Positions 34,593-42,074 of a DNA stretch of 64,000 bases are shown in pieces; the stretch's first letter is position 1, and every line of letters begins with the position of its first letter. A program made the translations under genes and the position numbers. Origin of the DNA: Shewanella mangrovisoli (GTDB lineage: Bacteria; Pseudomonadota; Gammaproteobacteria; Enterobacterales; Shewanellaceae). The DNA lies in assembly GCF_019457635.1 (NCBI RefSeq), contig NZ_CP080412.1, forward strand, positions 2,294,001 to 2,358,000, written 5' to 3'. The notes under the pieces were generated by a model. It ran no database searches. It saw only the letters and a list, made by a program, of their open reading frames with translations, and was not told where the DNA came from.

Positions 34593-35927
34593 TCAGTCAG
34601 CACTTGGTTGAGTGGTTTCTGATGATTGCTGTGATGGTTGTAGTGATGGTTGCTGTAATAAGCTCTTATGGCGAAGACTTGCCACTTGCTTTGCCTGATT
34701 GTGGGCAATCCCTAGCACGATTAACCCTGGCCAGAAGAGATAGGCGAGGATCTCTAAATTTTCGCCAAAGGTGTAAAGCAGCAAAATCATCAGTACCGCC
34801 ATTCCAACCGCCGACAGTCTGGACTGCATCAAACTAGGCAGTAGAGATAACACGCTGACAAACAAGGCTACCGCCAGCGCGAAGGCGCCAACGATTCCCT
34901 TCACAAACAATAGACCGTACCAAGTATGGTGCGAGCCAATCGGCATATACTCCACCATATGGGGGCCGCGCTCGACAATGCCATGGCCCCAGACAATCGC
35001 CTCGTTTGCCCAGCGCTCGAGGGCAATTTGGCCGAGGGCCTCACGCACCCGAGTCGAATCGGCTCTGGCGGCTTTTACACTGTGAATACTGGCTTCGATG
35101 CTAGACAGTACCGACTCGCCAAAAATACCCGCCAATAAAAATACCGGACTCACCAATAAGTACAGCCAAGGGGATTTGGCATAGCGAATAAAGTTGAAAT
35201 AACAGACGAGAGCGAGACAGCAGAGGATGGCGAGTCTGGATTGGGAGATAAGCACCATCAAGATACTGCCAGCTAAGCCATAGAAGCGATAACGCTTATT
35301 GGTCTCCTGCAGGGCAAATAGAAAATAAAAGTTGCCCACCATGCCAAGTGCAGGAGCCCAAGGGGTAAATAGGCGCCATCTTGGCATGCCGCTGCCAGGG
35401 TCGATTTCATACAGACTAACGGCGAAAAACTCAGGCCCAGGTCCGCCGACAATACTTAAGGGAGAGACATACAAGGTTGTCGGCAAGTGAAGCAGCCAAG
35501 CGAGTACAAACAGCGGAAACAATATCAAGGTATGTTTGCCAACCACGCAGCAGGCGCGGTAAATCAGCTGTGGCCGAATGTGCAGACCGCCAATCAGTGG
35601 AAATACCGCCAGCAGCGCCCAGCCCTTAGCCCAACCAATGGAGGATTTAATCAGTTGGGCTATGCCTAAATGCTCTACCAGATGGCCTATGACTAATGCC
35701 AGTAGCATCAACAACATGGCAAATATCCAACTTACTATCGGTAACGATATCCGGCATCCTTCGGCGTAAAACAGCAATCTGCCGAGCATTCGCAGCACTA
35801 AGATCCAACCGATCACTGGCGCAATCAAATACATGGCACCTAAGAACCAAAAAAAGTAAGTGCCCGTAATGGCGAACCAGACTAGTCGTTCGTCAGAATT
35901 TTCTGGAGTATAGGTTTGCGTATCCAT
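34593..35927 (-). CDS. O-antigen polymerase/ligase-like membrane protein (Wzy-like)
   Basis: 444 residues with ~11 hydrophobic helices and a large soluble loop around residues 280-335 (ARADSTRVREALGQIALERW, GHGIVERGPHMVEYMPIGSHHTWY), the layout of Wzy/WaaL proteins. It should join repeat units in the periplasm. The tail is Gln/Ser-rich (QQPSLQPSQQSSETTQPSAD). The start overlaps the end of the chain-length gene by 46 bases, an unusually long overlap; I found no better internal start before the first helix. Fourth gene of the STAS-wza-wzz-wzy unit. Confidence 0.8.
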   Translation of the reverse strand: MDTQTYTPENSDERLVWFAITGTYFFWFLGAMYLIAPVIGWILVLRMLGRLLFYAEGCRISLPIVSWIFAMLLMLLALVIGHLVEHLGIAQLIKSSIGWAKGWALLAVFPLIGGLHIRPQLIYRACCVVGKHTLILFPLFVLAWLLHLPTTLYVSPLSIVGGPGPEFFAVSLYEIDPGSGMPRWRLFTPWAPALGMVGNFYFLFALQETNKRYRFYGLAGSILMVLISQSRLAILCCLALVCYFNFIRYAKSPWLYLLVSPVFLLAGIFGESVLSSIEASIHSVKAARADSTRVREALGQIALERWANEAIVWGHGIVERGPHMVEYMPIGSHHTWYGLLFVKGIVGAFALAVALFVSVLSLLPSLMQSRLSAVGMAVLMILLLYTFGENLEILAYLFWPGLIVLGIAHNQAKQVASLRHKSLLQQPSLQPSQQSSETTQPSAD

Positions 35928-37294
35928 AGTATGCTCAATCCGACAATGACCATCATCGAGGCGGCAATGCCACCCACTAAGGTTAGAATCAAGCCCAGCT
36001 TGTCAGGCTTTTCGGGGCGAGTCGGGGCTGCAAACAGCTGTAATAACGGGTAAGCGGAGAAGATGTCGGCCTTACCCACATCAATTTTAGCAATCGCGGA
36101 AGTAAACACTGCGGTGGCAAGTTGATGGTCGCGGTGTAAATCCTCAAGCTTAGCGGCATCGTCATTACTGTGTTTAAGCCGGGTTTCCCATTCATCAATC
36201 TGGGTGCTCAAGGACGCCAGTTCATGGGATAAGCCTTCGTTTTCTGTGGTGATATTAATCAGTTTTTGCATCAGCGCGGCGCGGCCATCGATATCATCGA
36301 CGGAGAGGACCAACATCAACTTTGGATCGCAGCGCGCCAACAATTTTTGGCAGCGGCTATGCAATGCATCCAACATGGTTTTTTGCTCTGTCTTGGCGCT
36401 CAGCACTTGTGGATGTTGCTCGCCATAATGACCATTAAGGCCCACAAGTAGCGCGGTCGATTCGGTATATTTGAGTAAGAGTTGTTGGAACAGCTGATCG
36501 TTTTTCAGCTTGAGCAAGTCAGTGGATTGGGTTGCCGTCAGGGATAAATCGGCCTCCAGCAGTTGCTGGCTGGCAAGGCCGCCATTGAGTTTAGCGGTAA
36601 GATTGACTTGGCTTTGGCGTAAATGCTCAATGGTGACCGCCACTTCCTTAAATTGATCCAACGAGACCAGCCCAGTCTTAGATTGGAAGGCGACAATATT
36701 AGCCTGACTCTGATGCACTTTATCGGCAAAGCTCTCCAGTCCCATTCTGACGCCGTTTTCACGGATATGGATTTCATCGATTCTCAGGTGTGAGAGTGTG
36801 CCCTGCAGAGTGCGATAGTGTGCCCATGCCTTTTGCTCGGCAAGTTCGGCGCTGTTGGCGCTGATGCTGAATTCCATCAGCCCTGTTTGGCTGGGGAGCT
36901 TTAACTTAGGCGTGCCCAGCGCTGAGGCCTTAAGGTCTAATTGCGCTGCGGCATCGCTTAATAGCTTGTCGCTTAGGGCGATGGCCTTGTAGTTTTCCCG
37001 CGGATCGATGGCAGAACTCAGATATGGAGAACTGCTCGAACTGCTGGCTTGACCTAGGCTATCCAAACTCACGACGGCGCCTGCGCCCGCACCGGGTAAA
37101 ATCAACACCCATTTGCAGGTGTAACGGGTTGGAGTGATAACGATGACAAGACCTGTGATCAGCCAAATCACCGCTAATGCCGATAACACTGTCTTTAGAT
37201 ATAACTTACGGCGGGCGGGGGCGGGCAGGCTGCTGCCATTGACCAGCGCACGCTTTAACCACAGTAGAGGGTAGCCTTCCTGAGATGCTTTCAT
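35882..37294 (-). CDS. Polysaccharide chain-length protein (Wzz/GumC-like)
   Basis: 470 residues. One membrane helix lies near the N-terminus (~36-57), then a long periplasmic part rich in heptad-like coiled coil (~150-390), then a second helix (~438-460) and a short cytoplasmic tail. No Walker A tyrosine-kinase domain is present, so this is the GumC/SypO-type co-polymerase without the Wzc kinase. It would set polymer length and connect the polymerase with the export channel. Start ATG at 37294 follows GGGGA; the TTG two codons upstream is less likely. Confidence 0.82.
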   Translation of the reverse strand: MKASQEGYPLLWLKRALVNGSSLPAPARRKLYLKTVLSALAVIWLITGLVIVITPTRYTCKWVLILPGAGAGAVVSLDSLGQASSSSSSPYLSSAIDPRENYKAIALSDKLLSDAAAQLDLKASALGTPKLKLPSQTGLMEFSISANSAELAEQKAWAHYRTLQGTLSHLRIDEIHIRENGVRMGLESFADKVHQSQANIVAFQSKTGLVSLDQFKEVAVTIEHLRQSQVNLTAKLNGGLASQQLLEADLSLTATQSTDLLKLKNDQLFQQLLLKYTESTALLVGLNGHYGEQHPQVLSAKTEQKTMLDALHSRCQKLLARCDPKLMLVLSVDDIDGRAALMQKLINITTENEGLSHELASLSTQIDEWETRLKHSNDDAAKLEDLHRDHQLATAVFTSAIAKIDVGKADIFSAYPLLQLFAAPTRPEKPDKLGLILTLVGGIAASMMVIVGLSILWIRKPILQKILTND

Positions 37295-37375
37295 GATCAA
37301 TGTCCCCTCGTCGAATCATCCTAGGGGTGACGTAACCTGTCACCCAAGCGCTGGTTCCGAACTACAAATTCCGTA

Positions 37376-38644
37376 CTACAGCAAACCGAGTAAACTTGCG
37401 GGCACCAGTAAGTCGGTTAAGCTGCGCGCAATCTCACGCACATTGGTCACGCCAGAGTCATAACAGGCAATGCCATCGCCGGGGAGCAGCACGGGGTTCA
37501 TTTGTGGCTGCCAAGACTCACGGATCAAGCTGTCCAATGAACGCTCGACGATATCGGTTTGATCCGAGAGCGGATTACGGGTCACCAGTAACACATGGCG
37601 ACTGGCATTGGTGCTTTGGGCACCGCCAACACAGTTGGCCGCAATAGCACCTGTGAGCAGACGCGTGCCGTAGGGGAAACGTGTCGCTTCGGTATCGACG
37701 GCAGATTGCGAGTTACTGCTCGCCGGTTGAGTTAAGTTTGAAATAAACACGCGGATCCCAGGCGCGGTGATCTGCGAAGGGCGCACCAGTTTATCTTCAA
37801 AACGGCGGGTACTTGGGACAAAGATTTGATCGCCAGCACTTAAGAGGAAGCGTGGCACTTGGGTGCCGCTAATCACCCCGGATAAATCCAGTAAAAAATG
37901 TTGCTGGCCGCGGATCACGCGTACCTGGCGGATCTGGGCGTCGGGTCTAACACCTCCGGATGCGCGAAGGGCGGCGGCTATGGTTCTATCACTGGCCTGA
38001 TCGCCGCTATGACTTTTATCGTCATCCTTAATTTCGGTATCGGATTTTTGATTGATAAAGTGCTGCCCAGGTTCAAACACTGAACCTAATACTGTCACTT
38101 CAATCGGTGCCCAGGCGATGGGGCTGATATTGACGCGCACACTGCTGGCCTGCATCAATTGCTCGCTCACTAAGGTTTGACTTATGCGCTGCTTGAGGGA
38201 GGCGATTGTTAAGCCTTGGGCATTGATGGGCGGTAAGTAGGGCAGATAGATTTGACCGTTGGCATCAATCTCGACATCGGCACTGAAATCCTCGCCATGT
38301 AAAACGCCTACCCGCAATTTATCACCCACTGAGAGCTGCACATCTAAGCTGGCAGTATCGCTGAATGTGGCGCTAACGTTTTGAACTGCTGTTGGATTAA
38401 GACTGATGTTTTCCGTTTGCGCGGTTAACAACTGTTGATCCGCCTGACGCAGATAGGAGGTTTGCGGCCCAAAGTAGTGGCAATATTCTCCGGCCTGTTG
38501 CTGACAGAGTTGGTCCTGAGTGGTGCGCTGGGGAGTGACGCAGGCCGTTAACATGCAAATAGAGGCACCTAGGGTTGCTAGGCTCAAGGAAAAACGGCGT
38601 TTGCATTCAATCTTGCCTACATGGCGGTGTGATAAGGTTTCCAT
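37376..38644 (-). CDS. Polysaccharide export outer-membrane lipoprotein (Wza-like)
   Basis: 422 residues. It has a lipoprotein signal with lipobox LTAC, a Poly_export domain (VQLSVGDKLRVGVLHGEDF, IDANGQIYLPYLPPINAQGL) and SLBB-type repeats (VTVLGSVFEPGQHF, AALRASGGVRPDAQIRQVRVIRG). It would form the export pore in the outer membrane. The ATG at 38644 follows GAGGGAG; the in-frame upstream ATG would put 15 polar residues before the signal. It lies 35 bases after the STAS gene, as the second gene of the unit. Confidence 0.88.
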   Translation of the reverse strand: METLSHRHVGKIECKRRFSLSLATLGASICMLTACVTPQRTTQDQLCQQQAGEYCHYFGPQTSYLRQADQQLLTAQTENISLNPTAVQNVSATFSDTASLDVQLSVGDKLRVGVLHGEDFSADVEIDANGQIYLPYLPPINAQGLTIASLKQRISQTLVSEQLMQASSVRVNISPIAWAPIEVTVLGSVFEPGQHFINQKSDTEIKDDDKSHSGDQASDRTIAAALRASGGVRPDAQIRQVRVIRGQQHFLLDLSGVISGTQVPRFLLSAGDQIFVPSTRRFEDKLVRPSQITAPGIRVFISNLTQPASSNSQSAVDTEATRFPYGTRLLTGAIAANCVGGAQSTNASRHVLLVTRNPLSDQTDIVERSLDSLIRESWQPQMNPVLLPGDGIACYDSGVTNVREIARSLTDLLVPASLLGLL

Positions 38645-38679
38645 GATGTCACTCCCTCTTAGCTGATGCTCACGCCCGA

Positions 38680-39021
38680 CTAGTGGCAACTAAAGTGCGC
38701 GATGGCTGCGTCTTGATCTTCATAAATACTGAATATCTGATGTAAGCGCGTTAGTTCGATCAGGGCACGCACATGGGCCGAGGGTGATAACAGCAGAATT
38801 TCACCATCTTGTTGCTGCGCCCGCTTAAGGGCGGAGATCAGCACCGACAGCCCGCTAGAGTCGATATATTTCACTTGTTCAAGATTGATGATTAAGCGGT
38901 TGGTATTCTGCTCCATATGGCGCAATAGTGCGGCTCTATGGGTAGCTGTGTTGGCCATCATCATCTCGGTTGGAAATATCACTAGGCTCGCGTTGTATTT
39001 TTCAAGTGGGAAGAATTTCAT
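38680..39021 (-). CDS. STAS-domain anti-anti-sigma factor-like protein (SypA-like)
   Basis: 113 residues forming one STAS domain. The conserved phosphorylation region reads VKYIDSSGLSVLISALKRA, with the target Ser in DSSGL. Such proteins are switched off by an RsbW-type kinase and on by a PP2C phosphatase; both are encoded in the next unit upstream. From knowledge of Vibrio fischeri, SypA controls biofilm polysaccharide production in this way. It is the first gene of the wza-wzz-wzy unit. The ATG at 39021 (AGAGG eight bases upstream) is chosen over a GTG nine bases further up. Confidence 0.88.
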   Translation of the reverse strand: MKFFPLEKYNASLVIFPTEMMMANTATHRAALLRHMEQNTNRLIINLEQVKYIDSSGLSVLISALKRAQQQDGEILLLSPSAHVRALIELTRLHQIFSIYEDQDAAIAHFSCH

Positions 39022-39069
39022 GATAATCACCTCTGCCTGCCAGTTAGTATTGAAACCGCATCTTCAGAC

Positions 39070-39085
39070 AGCATTTATCAGGCCA
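39070..39085 (-). promoter_or_regulatory. Sigma-54 promoter for the STAS-wza-wzz-wzy unit
   Basis: Minus strand TGGCCTGATAAATGCT with GG-N10-GC spacing. Predicted start near 39059, giving a leader of ~38 bases before the STAS gene. Confidence 0.65.
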
Positions 39086-39158
39086 AGATTTTTATTGATT
39101 AAAATCAGGTGGTTAATTTGCTTATTAACTGGGCGCTATAGTCAGATTTGAAAATGCA

Positions 39159-39171
39159 TTGCAATTTGCAA
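39159..39171. promoter_or_regulatory. LuxO-type enhancer palindrome
   Basis: TTGCAATTTGCAA fits TTGCA-WWW-TGCAA exactly. Its centre is ~82 bp upstream of the -24 GG of the STAS promoter. Confidence 0.65.
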
Positions 39172-39189
39172 TGGGGATTGTGTAACGCG

Positions 39190-39219
39190 AAAACCAAACC
39201 TAGCGGTTCGCTAGGTTTG
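39190..39219 (-). terminator. Terminator of the phosphatase-kinase unit
   Basis: AAACCTAGCG and CGCTAGGTTT pair perfectly around GTT, and on the minus strand the stem continues into GGTTTTCG. It lies just after the RsbW-like gene and before the enhancer of the STAS unit. Confidence 0.7.
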
Positions 39220-39232
39220 ATATCGAGTGGGT

Positions 39233-39628
39233 TTAATGATGACGCATTAAGGTTAATCTTAAGTGTGAGCCAAGCACTGTGGTTTGAAAACGCACCGCAT
39301 CCATCCAGTTGTACATGATCCACAGGCCACGGCCATGCTCGCTCAGTTGGTTTGGACACTCCTCGAAGGCAACCTTGGGCACTGTGGGGGAATGATCGAG
39401 TAAATCGACGACGATACGGTCGTGGTTACAATGCACGATCAACACAATAGGCTCATGGGTATCCTGAGTATGGCTAATCACATTACTTACCGCTTCGAGT
39501 ACGCAGGTAATCACTTTAAAGCGTTGGCGCTCATGCACATTTTGTATCAGCATAAACTGCTCTAACTCGTCACAGAATGGATGTTGACGCCACTGTTCAT
39601 GGGTGAGATTAAACTGCAAGCTGTTCAT
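39233..39628 (-). CDS. RsbW-like anti-sigma/serine kinase (HATPase_c)
   Basis: 131 residues with a GHKL ATPase domain: N box TCVLEAVSNVISHTQ, D-containing box VVDLLDHSP, and G box EHGRGLWIMYNWMD. It should phosphorylate the STAS protein. In Vibrio SypE the kinase is fused to a receiver and a PP2C phosphatase in one polypeptide; here it is a separate gene whose start overlaps the phosphatase stop (ATGA), so stoichiometric expression is likely. Confidence 0.85.
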   Translation of the reverse strand: MNSLQFNLTHEQWRQHPFCDELEQFMLIQNVHERQRFKVITCVLEAVSNVISHTQDTHEPIVLIVHCNHDRIVVDLLDHSPTVPKVAFEECPNQLSEHGRGLWIMYNWMDAVRFQTTVLGSHLRLTLMRHH

Positions 39629-40860
39629 AGGGCCTCCAGAGCCGTATTGGCATAGTTGGCAGATGGGTAAGTAATTAACATCATGGAAATATCATCTTGG
39701 GTTGTGCCGCTTTGCCACAGCTTTAAGGCGTGGCTTAGATGGCGCAGCAAGTCTTGGTCGTTTAGGCTGTAGGCATTACGGCACAGGGTTTGTAATCGTT
39801 CTAAGCCAAAAAAACCAAATTTAGGGTGTTGGCACTCGTAGGCACCATCGGAAAACAGCAAGAGTCGAGCCCCAGGTGCAAGCCTTATGAGTTGATCTTG
39901 ATACTGCACGGCGGCGTGGATCCCAAGGGGTAATTCGGTATCAAGAGACAAAGGCGCGCAGTCAGTTTCACTCAGCAGTAACGGCGCAGGATGGCCTGCG
40001 CTGCACAGGCGCAGCTCGCCAGTTTGGGTATGGATCTTTCCAAGTAGTAGGGTCACAAAACGGCCAGTATTATCAGGATCGCTCAACTCACGATTGAGCT
40101 GATTGACAATCTCCTGCGGCGACAAGCCACGCCAATCGGTTCGCTCTAGCGACAAACGCTGGGCAAGGCTGACACTCTGCAGCGCGGCGGCAACGCCATG
40201 GCCGGCGGCATCGATCAGGAAAAAACCAAGTTCACCATCACCCAAATCAAAACACTGATATAAATCCCCGGCAAGGTAATGGGCGGGTTGAAACTCATGG
40301 TGTAACTGCCAGCCCCTTGGCAAGGTTTTACTGCGGGGCAACAATTCCCGCTGCACTTTTGCGGCAGAAACTAAATCTTGTTTTAGGGTACTGAGCAAGG
40401 CGGATTCCTTAGCTAGCCCTTGCTGTAACAGTTGATTGTTGCGGCTCAGATGGTGCTGCAGCTGCACGATACGCATCGCGGCTAACATTCTGACCTTGAG
40501 TAGCTCCGGGTGAAACGGTTTACAGATAAAATCATCGGCGCCGGCTTCAATACCCAGCACTATGTCTGCGGTCTGATTATTAGAAGTTAACAGGATCACA
40601 AAGGGCGGTAACTGATGATTTTTAACGATTTGGCACAGCTCAATACCATTCATCTTGGGCATGCGCCAATCGCTGACAATAATATGTACCTCGTTGTGAG
40701 CGAGATAATCCACCGCCTCCTGACCATTGCTTAGGCTCTGAACTAACCAACCAAATTGCCTCAATAGCTGTGTGATATAAAGGCGCTCACTGTCCGTATC
40801 TTCCACGACCAGCACAGACAAGGTAACGGCTTGCATCGATGACAACGAAGAGAGCGGCAT
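39625..40860 (-). CDS. Response regulator with PP2C (SpoIIE/RsbU-type) phosphatase output
   Basis: 411 residues. The N-terminal receiver domain (~15-130) has acidic residues VVEDTDSE, phospho-acceptor Asp64 in SDWRMPKMNG and the conserved Lys in FICKPFHPE. A coiled linker of ~40 residues follows, then a PP2C domain (~175-405) with metal ligands in YLAGDLYQC, FFLIDAAGHGVAAALQS and LLFSDGAYE. It should dephosphorylate the STAS protein when activated by phosphorylation at the receiver, and a phosphorelay from the adjacent hybrid kinase is plausible. The ATG at 40860 follows GGAG at seven bases. Confidence 0.88.
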   Translation of the reverse strand: MPLSSLSSMQAVTLSVLVVEDTDSERLYITQLLRQFGWLVQSLSNGQEAVDYLAHNEVHIIVSDWRMPKMNGIELCQIVKNHQLPPFVILLTSNNQTADIVLGIEAGADDFICKPFHPELLKVRMLAAMRIVQLQHHLSRNNQLLQQGLAKESALLSTLKQDLVSAAKVQRELLPRSKTLPRGWQLHHEFQPAHYLAGDLYQCFDLGDGELGFFLIDAAGHGVAAALQSVSLAQRLSLERTDWRGLSPQEIVNQLNRELSDPDNTGRFVTLLLGKIHTQTGELRLCSAGHPAPLLLSETDCAPLSLDTELPLGIHAAVQYQDQLIRLAPGARLLLFSDGAYECQHPKFGFFGLERLQTLCRNAYSLNDQDLLRHLSHALKLWQSGTTQDDISMMLITYPSANYANTALEAL

Positions 40861-40894
40861 AGTCTGGCTCCGATAATGGCGAATATTCTTCGAT

Positions 40895-40910
40895 AGCAAG
40901 AGCTATGCCC
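40895..40910 (-). promoter_or_regulatory. Sigma-54 promoter for the phosphatase-kinase unit
   Basis: Minus strand GGGCATAGCTCTTGCT: GGCA and TTGC match the -24 and -12 boxes with correct spacing. Predicted start near 40884, 24 bases before the ATG. Confidence 0.62.
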
Positions 40911-40994
40911 ATTTAAAAAAAGCCAACTAATTGAGGTTGATACTGCAAAGCATCGCCGAAAAGCGCAGGCTTAAGACTGATTTTTGCCATCTTG

Positions 40995-41007
40995 TTGCAA
41001 AATGCAA
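40995..41007. promoter_or_regulatory. LuxO-type enhancer palindrome shared by two divergent promoters
   Basis: TTGCAAAATGCAA, identical to the site at 34522. It lies ~92 bp from the leftward -24 box and ~84 bp from the rightward one. Confidence 0.68.
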
Positions 41008-41082
41008 AACCCTCATCCATAGTGAGTTTATCTCAGGCAAAATGTTCTCCAAGGTGATTGTTTTTATTGATGGTATTTTTTA

Positions 41083-41098
41083 TGGCACAGGGGTTGCT
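41083..41098 (+). promoter_or_regulatory. Sigma-54 promoter for the binding protein-sensor-regulator unit
   Basis: TGGCACAGGGGTTGCT is a near-ideal -24/-12 promoter (TGGCAC, five bases, TTGCW). Predicted start near 41109, ~60 bases before the first gene. It implies autoregulation by the sigma-54 activator encoded third in the unit. Confidence 0.75.
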
Positions 41099-41170
41099 GA
41101 TGCAGCATAGGGGCAAAGTGTTTTATGCCCTATATGTAGAATGCATATCATTGAGAAAAGGACATTTAGC

Positions 41171-42073
41171 ATGGCTCAGTTTTCCAGATTGTGCGTCAAG
41201 GCAGCGCCTAACAATGCCATAAAATGGCAGCTTATCTATCTGATAATATTCGTAATGGCTTGGGTATCGCCGACTCATGCGCAGGATAGCAATCCCCCTG
41301 ATACCCCAAAACCGACGCTAGTTTTTGGCGTAGTACCCCAGCAGTCAGCCACTCAACTCGCAAAGCTGTGGCCACCGATCCTCGCCGCCTTATCCGAAAA
41401 TGCAAATTATCAATTGCAATTTGCAACGGCGCCCGACATTCCCACCTTTGAGCGGCGGCTCAAGGCGGGGGAATACGATATTGCCTACATGAATCCCTAC
41501 CACTATGTGGTGTTTCATGACAGCCCGGGTTATTTGGCCTTAGCGCGTGAAAAGGATAAAAAGCTCAAAGGCTTGCTTGTGGTGCGCAAGGATTCTCCGA
41601 TCAAATCGTTAGCCCAATTAGAGGGAAAAACCTTGGCTTTTCCAGCGCCAGCCGCATTTGCAGCCAGTGTGTTACCAAGGGCACATCTGCAGCAGGCCAA
41701 TCTTAATGTGCAGGTAAAATATGTAGGCTCCCATGACTCAGTATATTTAGCCGTGCTGCAAGGGCTTGTCGATGCGGGGGGCGGTGTGCAGCGCACCTTT
41801 AATAATCTGAGCGAGGCGCAAAAACAGCAATTAACAGTATTGTGGCAAACACCGACCTATACGCCCCATGCTATCGCAACGCATCCAAGAGTCTCGGCGG
41901 CGCAGCGTCAAATGCTGCTCGAGCGGTTAATGGCACTCTCGACAACAGCGCAGGGCAAAGCCTTATTAGAATCGGTGGACTTTTCAGCATTTACCGCGGC
42001 AGAAGATCAAGATTGGGATGATGTCCGCTCGCTCAAACTCGGCTCCTTAACCAAACCGCTCGGGGAGAAATAG
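41171..42073 (+). CDS. PhnD-like periplasmic substrate-binding protein paired with a sensor kinase
   Basis: 300 residues with a signal peptide (hydrophobic LIYLIIFVMAWV, cleavage after THA). The mature protein is of the phosphate/phosphite/phosphonate binding class: LVFGVVPQQSATQL, AGEYDIAYMNPYHYVVF, LEGKTLAFPAPAAFAAS, KYVGSHDSVYLAVLQGLVDAGGG. There is no ABC permease or ATPase nearby; the gene ends two bases before a hybrid sensor kinase. It probably acts as a ligand receptor for the kinase, comparable in principle to LuxP with LuxQ. The ligand is unknown. The ATG at 41171 has AAGGA upstream. Confidence 0.82.
   Translation: MAQFSRLCVKAAPNNAIKWQLIYLIIFVMAWVSPTHAQDSNPPDTPKPTLVFGVVPQQSATQLAKLWPPILAALSENANYQLQFATAPDIPTFERRLKAGEYDIAYMNPYHYVVFHDSPGYLALAREKDKKLKGLLVVRKDSPIKSLAQLEGKTLAFPAPAAFAASVLPRAHLQQANLNVQVKYVGSHDSVYLAVLQGLVDAGGGVQRTFNNLSEAQKQQLTVLWQTPTYTPHAIATHPRVSAAQRQMLLERLMALSTTAQGKALLESVDFSAFTAAEDQDWDDVRSLKLGSLTKPLGEK
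41414..41426. promoter_or_regulatory. LuxO-type palindrome inside the binding-protein gene
   Basis: TTGCAATTTGCAA occurs within the codons for YQLQFAT, ~320 bases after the unit's -24/-12 promoter. It is identical to the site at 39159. It may be an extra enhancer or chance. Confidence 0.35.
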
Positions 42074-42074
42074 T

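Larger units (their letters stand above)
40861..41170. other. 310-base divergent control region
   Basis: This region separates the leftward phosphatase-kinase unit from the rightward binding protein-sensor-regulator unit. It contains one enhancer palindrome with a sigma-54 promoter on each side, one per strand. Nothing else is recognisable. Confidence 0.6.

Noticed and set aside
40921..41030. Other -24/-12-like sequences on the minus strand near 40945 and 41000
   Set aside because: Their GG-to-GC spacing is nine or eleven bases; sigma-54 promoters require ten.
41171..42073. Phosphonate ABC transporter operon
   Set aside because: No permease or ATPase gene is adjacent; the following gene is a sensor kinase in the same unit.
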